Positions 1-7,945 of a stretch of 64,000 bases of DNA are shown piece by piece (within the stretch, counting starts at the first letter, position 1; each line of letters starts with the position of its first letter). This stretch comes from an uncultured Pseudomonadota bacterium (GTDB taxonomy: Bacteria; Pseudomonadota; Gammaproteobacteria; Burkholderiales; Rhodocyclaceae): assembly GCA_903870055.1 (NCBI GenBank), contig CAIQBG010000007.1:116419-180418 (forward strand), written 5' to 3'. The notes under the pieces are model-generated. The model saw only the letters and a program-made list of their open reading frames with translations. It was not told the DNA's origin and made no database searches. A program made the translations under genes and the position numbers.

Positions 1-1
1 C

Positions 2-406
2 TTTATTCCGGCACTGGCCTACACCTTTGCCAGCCGCCCCATTGAAATCGAAGTCGCTCACGAAGAGCGCTTTGCCGGTGAATCCAAGTATTCGCTGTAC
101 AGTCTGATCCGCTTGAATTTCGACCTGGTCACCGGTTTTTCGACCATGCCGCTGCAGGCGTTTTCGCTATTGGGCGTCGTGCTAGCCATAGGCTCAACCG
201 CCCTGTTCTTCCTGCTGCTGGTTCGTCGCTTTGTGTTCGGTGCTGAAGTCGAAGGCGTATTCACCCTGTTCGCCCTGATCTTCGCGCTGATTGGCGTACT
301 GCTCTTCGGCGTTGGCCTACTGGGCGAATACATCGGCCGCATCTACGAACAGGTGCGCGGTCGTCCGCGCTTTGTTATCCAGGCTATTCTGGAACAGGAT
401 CACTAA
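2..406 (+). CDS. arnC: ArnC, undecaprenyl-phosphate formamido-arabinose transferase (3' part)
   Basis: Only the last 134 residues are in the window; the reading frame is open from base 2. ArnC moves 4-formamido-4-deoxy-L-arabinose from UDP to undecaprenyl phosphate at the inner membrane, a step in lipid A modification and polymyxin resistance. The visible part carries the ArnC-like stretch GESKYSLYSLIRLNFDLVTG that precedes two hydrophobic membrane segments, and a short cytoplasmic tail (GEYIGRIYEQVRGRPRFVI) typical of this GT2 subfamily. The formyltransferase gene starts four bases downstream, so the two are surely one transcript. The related polyisoprenyl glucosyltransferases (GtrB type) share this tail; the arn neighbours decide the call. 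Confidence 0.9.
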   Translation, partial: FIPALAYTFASRPIEIEVAHEERFAGESKYSLYSLIRLNFDLVTGFSTMPLQAFSLLGVVLAIGSTALFFLLLVRRFVFGAEVEGVFTLFALIFALIGVLLFGVGLLGEYIGRIYEQVRGRPRFVIQAILEQDH

Positions 407-410
407 GTCC

Positions 411-1310
411 ATGAAGGCGGTTGTTTTTGCCTATCACGAGGTTGGCGCCCGCTGCCTGCAGGCGCTGCTCGATGGCGGTGTCGATGTGCAACTGGTCATC
501 ACCCATACGGATGACCCCAACGAACGCATCTGGTTTACTAGCGTGGCCGAACTCGCTGCCAAAGCCGGTATCCCGGTGATTACGCCAGACTCGGCCAGCG
601 AACCAGACGTGCAACAACGCATTGTCGCCATAGCCCCGGATTACATCTTCTCGTTCTACTACCGGCAGATGATTCCTATGTCAGTGCTGAACCTCGCGAA
701 GATCGCACCGCTCAATATGCATGGCTCTCTGCTGCCCAAATACCGAGGCCGCGTGCCCATCAACTGGGCGGTGCTGCACGGCGAAACAGTAACTGGTGCC
801 ACGCTACACGTAATGGCTGAGAAGCCGGACGCTGGCGATATCGTTGCCCAGCAAGCGGTAGCTATTGGCCCGCATGAAACGGCCGGCGAGGTCTTCGCCA
901 GTGTCACGGCAGCAGCAGCGCAGACCCTGAGCGGGGCTCTACCGCAGCTGCTCAAGGGCATCGTGCCGCGCAGCCCGAATAATCTGGCGGAAGGCAGCTA
1001 CTTTGGTGGCCGCAAACCCGAAGATGGCCGTATTCACTGGCAACAAACGGCCCAGCAGGTCTATAACCTGATCCGCGCCGTTGCGCCGCCCTATCCAGGT
1101 GCATTTAGCGACCTAGGCAATCTGCGTATTACTGTCAACGCTGCCCGCCCGCTAGACACGCCATTTGACCTTTCGCCCGGCATTTACCGTCTAAACGACA
1201 AGGCGATTGGGGTCTGCGGTGATAAGATGGCGGTTGAATTAACCGAATTTCTGGTTGATGGCGCTCCCGGCACCCTCGGTTTACTGCCTGAAGCACCCGC
1301 AACCCACTGA
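411..1310 (+). CDS. arnA: UDP-4-amino-4-deoxy-L-arabinose formyltransferase (ArnA N-terminal half as a separate protein)
   Basis: The product (299 aa) matches the formyltransferase half of E. coli ArnA, which transfers a formyl group from N10-formyl-tetrahydrofolate to UDP-L-Ara4N. The catalytic triad is visible as Asn102, His104 and Asp140, the same numbers as in E. coli ArnA, inside NMHGSLLPKYRG and KPDAGDIV. I start at ATG 411, just behind the arnC stop; an upstream in-frame start would run far into arnC. In enterobacteria this domain is fused to the decarboxylase; here it ends at a TGA and the decarboxylase is a separate gene 32 bases on. It could be named as a free-standing formyltransferase rather than ArnA. 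Confidence 0.93.
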   Translation: MKAVVFAYHEVGARCLQALLDGGVDVQLVITHTDDPNERIWFTSVAELAAKAGIPVITPDSASEPDVQQRIVAIAPDYIFSFYYRQMIPMSVLNLAKIAPLNMHGSLLPKYRGRVPINWAVLHGETVTGATLHVMAEKPDAGDIVAQQAVAIGPHETAGEVFASVTAAAAQTLSGALPQLLKGIVPRSPNNLAEGSYFGGRKPEDGRIHWQQTAQQVYNLIRAVAPPYPGAFSDLGNLRITVNAARPLDTPFDLSPGIYRLNDKAIGVCGDKMAVELTEFLVDGAPGTLGLLPEAPATH

Positions 1311-1342
1311 TTTCAAACTACTCGATCAGACCCGACCACACT

Positions 1343-2386
1343 ATGAAAAAAGTCCTCATCCTCGGCGTCAACGGCTTCATCGGCCACCATCTTTCCAAGC
1401 GTATTCTGGAAACGACAGACTGGGAAGTCTATGGCATGGATATGCAGGCAGACCGCCTGGCCGATGTTATCGGTAATCCACGCATGCACTTCTTCGAGGG
1501 TGATATCACCATCAATAAAGAATGGGTCGAGTACCACGTTCGCAAGTGTGATGTGATTCTGCCGCTGGTCGCCATCGCCACCCCGGCCACTTACGTACAG
1601 CAGCCGCTGCGCGTATTCGAACTGGACTTCGAAGCCAACCTGCCGATCGTTCGCTCTGCTGTTAAGTACGGCAAGCACCTGGTCTTCCCATCGACTTCTG
1701 AAGTTTATGGCATGTGCAGCGACAGCGAATTCGATCCGGAAAACTCGCAACTGTCCTACGGCCCGATCAACAAGCCGCGCTGGATCTACGCTTGCGCCAA
1801 GCAGCTGATGGATCGCGTGATTGCCGGTTACGGCCAGCAAGAAGGCCTGCGCTATACCCTGTTCCGTCCATTCAACTGGATCGGCCCAGGCCTGGATAGC
1901 ATCCACACCCCGAAGGAAGGTTCTTCGCGCGTGGTATCGCAATTCCTGGGTCACATCGTGCGTGGCGAACCAATTAGCCTGGTTGACGGTGGTACGCAAA
2001 AGCGTGCCTTCACCTACATTGACGATGGTATCGACGCCCTGGTGCGTATCATCGCCAACAAGGATGACATCGCCAACGGCAAGATCTACAACATCGGTAA
2101 CCCGGTGAACAATTTCTCGGTGCGCGAGCTCGCCACCATGATGCTCGACACCGCAGCCAAAATCCCTGAATACGCGACGACCGCTAAAGATGTCAAACTG
2201 GTCGAAACCACTTCGGGTGCTTACTACGGCAAGGGTTATCAAGACGTTCAGAACCGTGTCCCGAAGATCACCAACACCATGGATGAACTGGGCTGGAAGC
2301 CGACCGTGAGCATGACCGACGCTATCAGTAAGATTTTTGAAGCCTACCGCGGCGATGTCGCGCTGGCGCGTCAGCTGGTCGAGTAA
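1343..2386 (+). CDS. arnA: UDP-glucuronate decarboxylase (ArnA C-terminal half as a separate protein)
   Basis: This 347-residue NAD-dependent SDR-family enzyme oxidises and decarboxylates UDP-glucuronate to UDP-4-keto-pentose. It has the Rossmann motif GVNGFIG at residues 8-14 and the catalytic residues Ser119, Glu120, Tyr149, Lys153, Asn178 and Arg305. With a constant offset of 314 these equal Ser433, Glu434, Tyr463, Lys467, Asn492 and Arg619 of E. coli ArnA, so the enzyme should be fully active. It lies between the formyltransferase and arnD genes. The start ATG lies in the short gap after the previous stop. Confidence 0.94.
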   Translation: MKKVLILGVNGFIGHHLSKRILETTDWEVYGMDMQADRLADVIGNPRMHFFEGDITINKEWVEYHVRKCDVILPLVAIATPATYVQQPLRVFELDFEANLPIVRSAVKYGKHLVFPSTSEVYGMCSDSEFDPENSQLSYGPINKPRWIYACAKQLMDRVIAGYGQQEGLRYTLFRPFNWIGPGLDSIHTPKEGSSRVVSQFLGHIVRGEPISLVDGGTQKRAFTYIDDGIDALVRIIANKDDIANGKIYNIGNPVNNFSVRELATMMLDTAAKIPEYATTAKDVKLVETTSGAYYGKGYQDVQNRVPKITNTMDELGWKPTVSMTDAISKIFEAYRGDVALARQLVE

Positions 2387-2449
2387 TCCCGTTTAACTCG
2401 TCGTTTAAAAAAATCGGAGCGAACGGGATCGCCTCCCGCTTGGCTTACT

Positions 2450-3361
2450 ATGTCAAGAATTACGCTCAAGGTTGATGTCGACACACTGCGCGGTACCCTG
2501 GAAGGGGTACCCGCTTTGCAGCGCATGCTCGACCGTCACCAGGCACGCGCCACCTTTCTGTTTAGCCTCGGCGCGGACAACACCGGCCGCGCACTGCGTC
2601 GCGTCTTCCGCCCCGGATTTCTGAAGAAGGTCTCGCGCACGTCGGTCGTAGAGCATTACGGCCTCAAGACGCTTTCCTACGGCGTACTCCTGCCCGGCCC
2701 CGATATTGGTAAAAAGGGAGCCGCTGAAATGCGGGCCATCGGTACAGCTGGCCACGAAACCGGCATTCACACCTGGGATCACGTCGAATGGCATGACCAG
2801 GTTCGCACCCGTGATGCCGCCTGGACTTTGCAACGCATGCAGCAAAGCTATGATCGCTTCGGCGAAGTCTTTGGCTACGCACCCGCCACGCATGGTGCTG
2901 CGGGTTGGCAAATGAATGAAACAGCCATCCGCCAGCTGGATGCATGGGGCATGCCATACGCCTCTGATGGTCGTGGCGCAGCACCCTACTTCATCAGCAT
3001 CGACGGACAACCCTGCAAACATATGCAGCTGCCGACCACGCTGCCTACGCTCGATGAAATTCTCGGTGTTGATGGCCTCACGGTAGACAACGTCCACGAG
3101 CATCTACTTGGCCTGACTGACCCTAATCGACACGGCCCACGCGACCATGTCTTCACGCTCCACGCCGAACTGGAAGGCCAGAAACTGGCACCAATCTTTG
3201 ATCGACTCCTCGCCGGCTGGCTGCAGCAAGGTCACACATTGGGCACCATGGGTGACTATCACGCCACGCTGACCCATCAGATGTTGCCGATCCATCCCTT
3301 TGCCTGGGGAGAAATCCCCGGCCGCTCGGGCGAACTGATTGTCGATTTGCCCACAGTCTAA
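2450..3361 (+). CDS. arnD: ArnD, 4-deoxy-4-formamido-L-arabinose-phosphoundecaprenol deformylase
   Basis: This NodB-type polysaccharide deacetylase homologue (303 aa) removes the formyl group from the undecaprenyl-linked sugar, so that free aminoarabinose can be passed to lipid A by ArnT. The metal-site motifs are visible: DVDT at residues 9-12 near the N terminus and HTWDH at 107-111. It is the last arn gene in the window; arnT is not seen here and may lie upstream. The gap of 63 bases before it contains a run of A and a GGAG-like element about 35 bases upstream, so the ribosome site is not clear-cut. Confidence 0.92.
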   Translation: MSRITLKVDVDTLRGTLEGVPALQRMLDRHQARATFLFSLGADNTGRALRRVFRPGFLKKVSRTSVVEHYGLKTLSYGVLLPGPDIGKKGAAEMRAIGTAGHETGIHTWDHVEWHDQVRTRDAAWTLQRMQQSYDRFGEVFGYAPATHGAAGWQMNETAIRQLDAWGMPYASDGRGAAPYFISIDGQPCKHMQLPTTLPTLDEILGVDGLTVDNVHEHLLGLTDPNRHGPRDHVFTLHAELEGQKLAPIFDRLLAGWLQQGHTLGTMGDYHATLTHQMLPIHPFAWGEIPGRSGELIVDLPTV

Positions 3362-3384
3362 ATCTGAACACCAGGAGTCTGGAT

Positions 3385-3849
3385 ATGACCGTAGAACTTA
3401 ACAAGAAGGTCCCCAACTTCAGCGCCCCGGCTACCGGCGGCGACTTCAAGCTCTCTGAACTGGCTGGCAAAACACTGGTGCTGTACTTCTACCCGAAAGA
3501 CAGCACACCAGGCTGCACTACCGAAGCCCAGCAATTCAGTGCGCTCAACAACGACTTTGCCAAAGCCAATGCCGTCATCGTGGGCGTCTCACGCGACAGC
3601 CTCAAATCGCATGACAACTTCACCGCCAAGCAAAATATTGCCTACAGCCTAATCTCGGATGCTGATGAAGCCGTCTGCGAACTGTTCGGTGTCATGAAGC
3701 TGAAAAATATGTATGGCAAACAGGTACGTGGTATTGAACGCAGCACGTTCGTAATCGATGCCAAAGGCAAGTTAGTTCAGGAATGGCGCGGCGTAAAAGT
3801 TCCGGGTCACGCAGCAGAAGTACTGGCTTTTGTGCAGTCTCTGGGCTAA
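3385..3849 (+). CDS. bcp: Peroxiredoxin of the Bcp/PrxQ family
   Basis: A thiol peroxidase of 154 residues that reduces peroxides in the cytoplasm with thioredoxin as electron donor. The peroxidatic Cys44 sits in the family motif DSTPGCTTEAQQF. The resolving cysteine that E. coli Bcp has five residues later is absent; Cys98 is the only other cysteine, so it is either the resolving residue or the protein works as a 1-Cys enzyme. A GGAG ribosome site precedes the ATG. The order bcp-phoH is common in betaproteobacteria. Confidence 0.93.
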   Translation: MTVELNKKVPNFSAPATGGDFKLSELAGKTLVLYFYPKDSTPGCTTEAQQFSALNNDFAKANAVIVGVSRDSLKSHDNFTAKQNIAYSLISDADEAVCELFGVMKLKNMYGKQVRGIERSTFVIDAKGKLVQEWRGVKVPGHAAEVLAFVQSLG

Positions 3850-3921
3850 TCTGAGCCTGTAAGAGCGACCTTGCTCCGGCAAGATCAACGCGGTATCCCT
3901 GAACCTCATAGCGAGATCCTA

Positions 3922-5358
3922 ATGGCCCCCCGCAAACCAACTTCCCGTGCTGCTCCTGCTAGTTCTACCAAACTATTCGTTCTGGATACCAACGTGCTGA
4001 TGCACGATCCAACGAGCCTGTTCCGCTTCGAAGAGCATGATGTTTACGTGCCGATGATGACGCTGGAGGAGTTGGATAACAATAAAAAGGGCATGTCGGA
4101 AATTGCACGCAACGCCCGACAGGTAACACGCACGCTGGATGATCTGGTTTCGCACGCTGGCGACCACATTGAGCAGGGCATCCCGCTCACCGAGCCTTCC
4201 AAGAAACTCGCTACCGGTCGCCTCTTCCTGCAGACCGAAGCCATCAACACCCCGCTGCCGCCTTCGCTACCGTCGTCTAAATACGATAACCAGATCCTGG
4301 GTGTCATTCTCTATCTGCAGCTGAAGTTTCCGGGGCGCGCCGTTATTCTGGTGTCGAAAGACATCAATATGCGCATCAAAGCCCGCGCACTGGGCCTGCT
4401 GGCGGAAGACTACTTTAACGACAAAGTTCTGGAAGATACCGACCTGTTGTATGCAGGTTCACGTGAGTTGCCATCGAATTTCTGGGAAACTCACGGCACC
4501 GGGATGGAGTCCTGGAAAAAAGACACCAAGACCGGTTACCGCATCAGCGGCCCGCTCTGCCGTGACTTTCTGCTCAATGAGTTTGTATACGACCTCAACG
4601 ACCCGCCCTTCGAGGCTATCGTACGAGAAGTCAGTGGTAAAACGGCCGTTCTCGAAACGCTCATTGATTACACCCATCAAAAAAATGCGGTGTGGGGCAT
4701 TAACGCCCGCAACCGAGAGCAGAACTTTGCGCTCAACCTGCTCATGGATCCGGAAATGGATTTCGTCTCCCTACTCGGCCAGGCCGGTACGGGTAAGACC
4801 TTGCTCACACTAGCGGCTGCGTTGACCCAGGTACTGGATCAGAAGCGCTATTCAGAAATCATCATGACCCGCGTTACCGTACCGGTAGGCGAAGACATCG
4901 GCTTCCTACCCGGCACCGAAGAAGAAAAAATGACCCCGTGGATGGGCGCGCTTGAGGATAACCTCGACGTACTCAACAAGAATGAAGACGAAGGCGGTGG
5001 CGCCTATGGTGGTGAATGGGGTCGCGCAGCAACGCGAGACCTGATCCGCTCCCGCATCAAGGTGAAGAGCCTCAACTTCATGCGGGGCCGCACCTTTATC
5101 CAGAAATTCCTCATCATCGATGAGGCGCAGAACCTAACACCCAAGCAGATGAAGACGCTCATCACCCGTGCCGGCCCCGGCACCAAGGTGGTCTGCCTGG
5201 GCAATATCGCCCAGATCGACACCCCCTACCTTACCGAAGGCAGCTCTGGCCTAACGTACGTGGTGGATCGCATGAAGGGCTGGCCACATGCCGGGCACAT
5301 CACCCTGCAACGTGGAGAACGTTCGCGCCTTGCCGATTTTGCGTCTGAGGTACTATAG
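3922..5358 (+). CDS. PIN domain-PhoH family ATPase
   Basis: A two-domain protein of 478 residues. Residues about 17-165 form a PIN nuclease domain (FVLDTNVLMHD with Asp22), and residues about 255-478 a PhoH ATPase domain with Walker A GQAGTGKT at 286-293 and Walker B FLIIDEAQ at 396-403. PIN-PhoH (PhoH2-type) proteins have been described as RNA helicases/RNases; the substrate here is unknown. I use ATG 3922; a TTG 51 bases upstream in frame gives a poorly conserved-looking extension. The next gene follows after five bases, which suggests cotranscription. Confidence 0.88.
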   Translation: MAPRKPTSRAAPASSTKLFVLDTNVLMHDPTSLFRFEEHDVYVPMMTLEELDNNKKGMSEIARNARQVTRTLDDLVSHAGDHIEQGIPLTEPSKKLATGRLFLQTEAINTPLPPSLPSSKYDNQILGVILYLQLKFPGRAVILVSKDINMRIKARALGLLAEDYFNDKVLEDTDLLYAGSRELPSNFWETHGTGMESWKKDTKTGYRISGPLCRDFLLNEFVYDLNDPPFEAIVREVSGKTAVLETLIDYTHQKNAVWGINARNREQNFALNLLMDPEMDFVSLLGQAGTGKTLLTLAAALTQVLDQKRYSEIIMTRVTVPVGEDIGFLPGTEEEKMTPWMGALEDNLDVLNKNEDEGGGAYGGEWGRAATRDLIRSRIKVKSLNFMRGRTFIQKFLIIDEAQNLTPKQMKTLITRAGPGTKVVCLGNIAQIDTPYLTEGSSGLTYVVDRMKGWPHAGHITLQRGERSRLADFASEVL

Positions 5359-5363
5359 ACCGC

Positions 5364-6509
5364 ATGAAACGTCGTACTTTCTTGCTCGGAGGCCTACTGG
5401 CCTCCGGCACCGCATTTGCCGCCCCCAAGAAAAAGGCGGCCAGCAACGGTACCGGCCTCAAAAAGTCCAGCCGGAGCGGTCTGCGTGCACCGAGCGGCCC
5501 GGCACCCATCAAGGTGCCTGCCAAGCTTGCGCCTGAATTAGCCATGAGTGGCGGCGTCTGGCGCCCCTATGAATTGAGCGTTGACGTTTCTTCCACCAGC
5601 CATGGCGATGACGCCACACTGTGGATCCCCATTCCAATGGATACCCCATGGCAACAGGTCACCTCCATCACCTGGTCCGGCGGCGGCAACAAGGCCGGCA
5701 TACGCTTTGACCCGGCCAGCCAGCTCCACGTTTTTGTGGCGGAAAGTGGCTCGCACACACCGGATATCACCCTCAAAATGCGGGTCGAAACCCGCACCCG
5801 CCAATTCGACATTACCAAACGCGGCACCTTCTTCCATGAATCAGAGGAAGAGCTGGATCGCAACGTACGCGAAACCGGCTACCGAGGCACCAGTGATGGA
5901 CTACGTCGTTTGGCTGATGAAGTGAGTGGCCGCATTATCGAACCGCTACCACGCGCCCGCGCCCTTTATGACTGGGTGCTCGATAAAGCACTCTCGGGCC
6001 AGTGCAGCGCCTACGAAATGGCCCTGCCGCCACGCACTTCATGCCTTAGCCCCAAGGGTGAGGATGTGGCCATCGCCTTCGTTAATCTGTGCCGCGCCTT
6101 GAACATTCCCGCCCGTGCCGTCTGGGGCCAGATCGTTGGTGAATCGCGCCTCAATCCCAAACTCGGCGCCACCGGCAACGTGACCAACGATCAACGCGTG
6201 CGCGCTGAATTCCATACCCCTGGCTATGGCTGGACCCCGGTAGACCCGGGAGATGTCGTACGACTTCAGCAAGCAGAAGGCCTATCAGCCACCGATGCGC
6301 GCCTGACCAACTTGCGCAAAAAACTGTTTGGCTTCTGGGAGATGAATTGGGTTGGCTACCAATACGGTCCCGGCTTCGCCCTCCCCGGCGGACCGGATAC
6401 CGGCCTAGCAGGCCTGGCCACCCCGCTCGCCACCATTGGCAACCCGAGAGCAGGCCGCACATCGGATACGGAAGTGCGCTATCGGATTGATGCAAAGCCG
6501 GTTGGCTAA
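5364..6509 (+). CDS. Exported transglutaminase-fold protein with a probable missing nucleophile
   Basis: A protein of 381 residues with an N-terminal signal that looks Tat-like (MKRRTFLLGG, then a hydrophobic stretch ending AFAA near residue 20). The C-terminal half is a transglutaminase-like domain: CRALNIPARAVWG at about 243-255, His284 in AEFHTPG and Asp294 in PVDPGD. The family nucleophile cysteine, expected about 18 residues before IPAR (pattern G-x-C-x-D), falls on Gly232 (codon GGT; Cys would be TGT). Cys227 and Cys214 are nearby and could substitute. It may be a protease-like enzyme or a non-catalytic relative. It follows the PhoH gene closely and ends at a terminator. Confidence 0.8.
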   Translation: MKRRTFLLGGLLASGTAFAAPKKKAASNGTGLKKSSRSGLRAPSGPAPIKVPAKLAPELAMSGGVWRPYELSVDVSSTSHGDDATLWIPIPMDTPWQQVTSITWSGGGNKAGIRFDPASQLHVFVAESGSHTPDITLKMRVETRTRQFDITKRGTFFHESEEELDRNVRETGYRGTSDGLRRLADEVSGRIIEPLPRARALYDWVLDKALSGQCSAYEMALPPRTSCLSPKGEDVAIAFVNLCRALNIPARAVWGQIVGESRLNPKLGATGNVTNDQRVRAEFHTPGYGWTPVDPGDVVRLQQAEGLSATDARLTNLRKKLFGFWEMNWVGYQYGPGFALPGGPDTGLAGLATPLATIGNPRAGRTSDTEVRYRIDAKPVG

Positions 6510-6513
6510 ACAG

Positions 6514-6546
6514 TAAAGAGGGGGGCCTATAAGAACCCCCTTCTTT
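6514..6546. terminator. Bidirectional terminator between convergent genes
   Basis: A G-run and a C-run (AAAGAGGGGG ... CCCCCTTCTTT) form a stem with A/T runs on both flanks, between the ends of the transglutaminase-like gene and the DUF799 lipoprotein gene, which face each other. Confidence 0.75.
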
Positions 6547-6563
6547 ACCGGATCAAGTCAGAA

Positions 6564-7229
6564 TTATTGGGCAGCTTGAGAAGTTGTATTTGCAGAAGGG
6601 ATCGTTGGCTTCAAGTAATACGGCCCATTTGGTGGCGCGTTAATCCCCGTTACCAATGCTTGTCCATTTGCCATTCTTGCAAGCGGCATGTAGTTAGGTG
6701 CCGCCCGAGTAACTGCCGCATTTATTACTGCAACAATTAGCTGTGCCAGTGGATGGCCTCCACTATTTTGAGGCGTATAGACAATCTTTCTAGAATCCTG
6801 CCATATTTCAGTACCATCTTTGGCAACCATTCTATATTGCACTTCAACTGTTACGCTCGTCGTAATGATTGCGTATTGGGCATCCCAACGATTAATGGTT
6901 AAGTAAAGAACAGCATCAGCCCCAAAAAGCTTGGCTAAGTCAGCCGTTGGCTGCTGATGAATTTTTTCACTCTCATAAAACCCTTCATGCTCAAGCACAA
7001 ACTTAGTAGTGTGCACGGGAAATACGTAATATCCCTTTTCCCCCAAAGCGGTGGGCAACGTTGTTAGCATGTAGTTTGATGCATCAACTTCTAACGACTT
7101 GTTAACAATCGGGACCACCAAAATTGATCTAGGGGCAGCTGCAATGTAAGCACTTTGATCTCTTTTTACTTCCTGCGCTACGCACCCAGTCAGGAAAATG
7201 ATTGCCATCATTAAACAAAGCCTATTCAT
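6564..7229 (-). CDS. DUF799 family lipoprotein (GNA1162-like)
   Basis: A lipoprotein of 221 residues with lipobox LTGC (Cys16). The segment after residue 30 (SILVVPIVNKSLEVDAS, then ADAVLYLTINRWDA) matches the DUF799/GNA1162 family, whose Neisseria member is a vaccine candidate with a fold similar to TolB-N-like or ABC-transporter accessory proteins. Its start overlaps the DUF4810 gene by four bases (ATGA). The triad CsgG-like, DUF4810, DUF799 is a recurrent gene set in proteobacteria, thought to form an outer membrane lipoprotein complex of unknown function. The region is A+T-richer than its flanks. Confidence 0.85.
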   Translation of the reverse strand: MNRLCLMMAIIFLTGCVAQEVKRDQSAYIAAAPRSILVVPIVNKSLEVDASNYMLTTLPTALGEKGYYVFPVHTTKFVLEHEGFYESEKIHQQPTADLAKLFGADAVLYLTINRWDAQYAIITTSVTVEVQYRMVAKDGTEIWQDSRKIVYTPQNSGGHPLAQLIVAVINAAVTRAAPNYMPLARMANGQALVTGINAPPNGPYYLKPTIPSANTTSQAAQ

Positions 7230-7597
7230 TTTTTGCCCTTGCTTTGAGTTTTAGAATCAGCCTGACGATCCATGTTAGCAATCAGTGCCGTCATCAAGGT
7301 CGCACTTTCAGGCCAAGCAAGCTTTTCTTTTTCATAATAAATTTTTGCCTTGTCGCTCGAACCTGCTTGCAAGTACAGCGTTCCTAACTCGGCATAGAGG
7401 CCAGGTGGCATTTTTTGGCCACTTGATTCAACCGTAACCACCTGCTCTTCCAAACTAATTCGAAGAGCCTCTGTTTGATTAGGGTCTTTATAGGAATTAT
7501 AGAGACCCTGTTCATAATTCCCCCAGTTGTACATCTTAGGAGGGGCGCAAGCCGTTACTCCAGCAACGCATGTAACGATTAAAAGCATACGGAACAT
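7226..7597 (-). CDS. DUF4810 family lipoprotein
   Basis: A small lipoprotein of 123 residues with lipobox VTAC (Cys17). After it comes the DUF4810 signature MYNWGNYEQGLY, then a predicted helical repeat region (LYAELGTLYLQAGSSDKAKIYYEKE), which resembles a single TPR hairpin. It ends in a Lys/Ser-rich tail. It lies between the PEGA-like lipoprotein and the DUF799 lipoprotein in the same operon. Function is unknown; the co-occurrence with CsgG-like and DUF799 partners argues for one envelope assembly. Confidence 0.85.
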   Translation of the reverse strand: MFRMLLIVTCVAGVTACAPPKMYNWGNYEQGLYNSYKDPNQTEALRISLEEQVVTVESSGQKMPPGLYAELGTLYLQAGSSDKAKIYYEKEKLAWPESATLMTALIANMDRQADSKTQSKGKK

Positions 7598-7608
7598 ATC
7601 AACCTCAA

Positions 7609-7944
7609 TTACTGGACAATAATAGCTCGAGACATTCCGTGCCCGACATAAATCGACTCTTCATAGACAACTCGATCATGTAGAACTATCGAAACAATGT
7701 GTTTTCCTGGCAGGACCTTTAATGCAGCTTGATTTTCTTGATAATCTTGAATTGGCCCCATATCAAGATTATCAACAAAGACACGCGCGCCCATTGTGCT
7801 TTCATTAACTATCTTGAAAGAGATTTGCGGCCGCATATCGACTGCGGATTGCTTTTCCGTTGGTATTTGACTACAGCCAACACACAACGCCAGTCCTGCA
7901 AAAGCAGAAGCCATTAAGGACTTAACCCCTGACAATTTTGGCAT
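7609..7944 (-). CDS. Putative lipoprotein with a PEGA-like domain
   Basis: About 111 residues. The N terminus is a signal peptide with a lipobox-like CVGC (Cys24). The rest looks like a PEGA-type beta sandwich: ARVFVDNLDMGPIQDY, then ALKVLPGKHIVSIVL, then SIYVGHGMSRAIIV. I do not recognise a named family. I prefer the second ATG (7944) over the one at 7959 because it starts one base after the CsgG-like stop and has AAGG eight bases upstream. The CsgG/DUF4810/DUF799 sets usually lack a fourth lipoprotein at this place, so its role is open. Confidence 0.75.
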   Translation of the reverse strand: MPKLSGVKSLMASAFAGLALCVGCSQIPTEKQSAVDMRPQISFKIVNESTMGARVFVDNLDMGPIQDYQENQAALKVLPGKHIVSIVLHDRVVYEESIYVGHGMSRAIIVQ

Positions 7945-7945
7945 T

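Noticed and set aside
1313..2242. A 309-codon open frame on the minus strand
   Set aside because: It is antisense to the ArnA decarboxylase gene, whose catalytic residues are all in place; the minus product has no family features.
2453..3103. A 216-codon open frame on the minus strand
   Set aside because: Antisense shadow of arnD.
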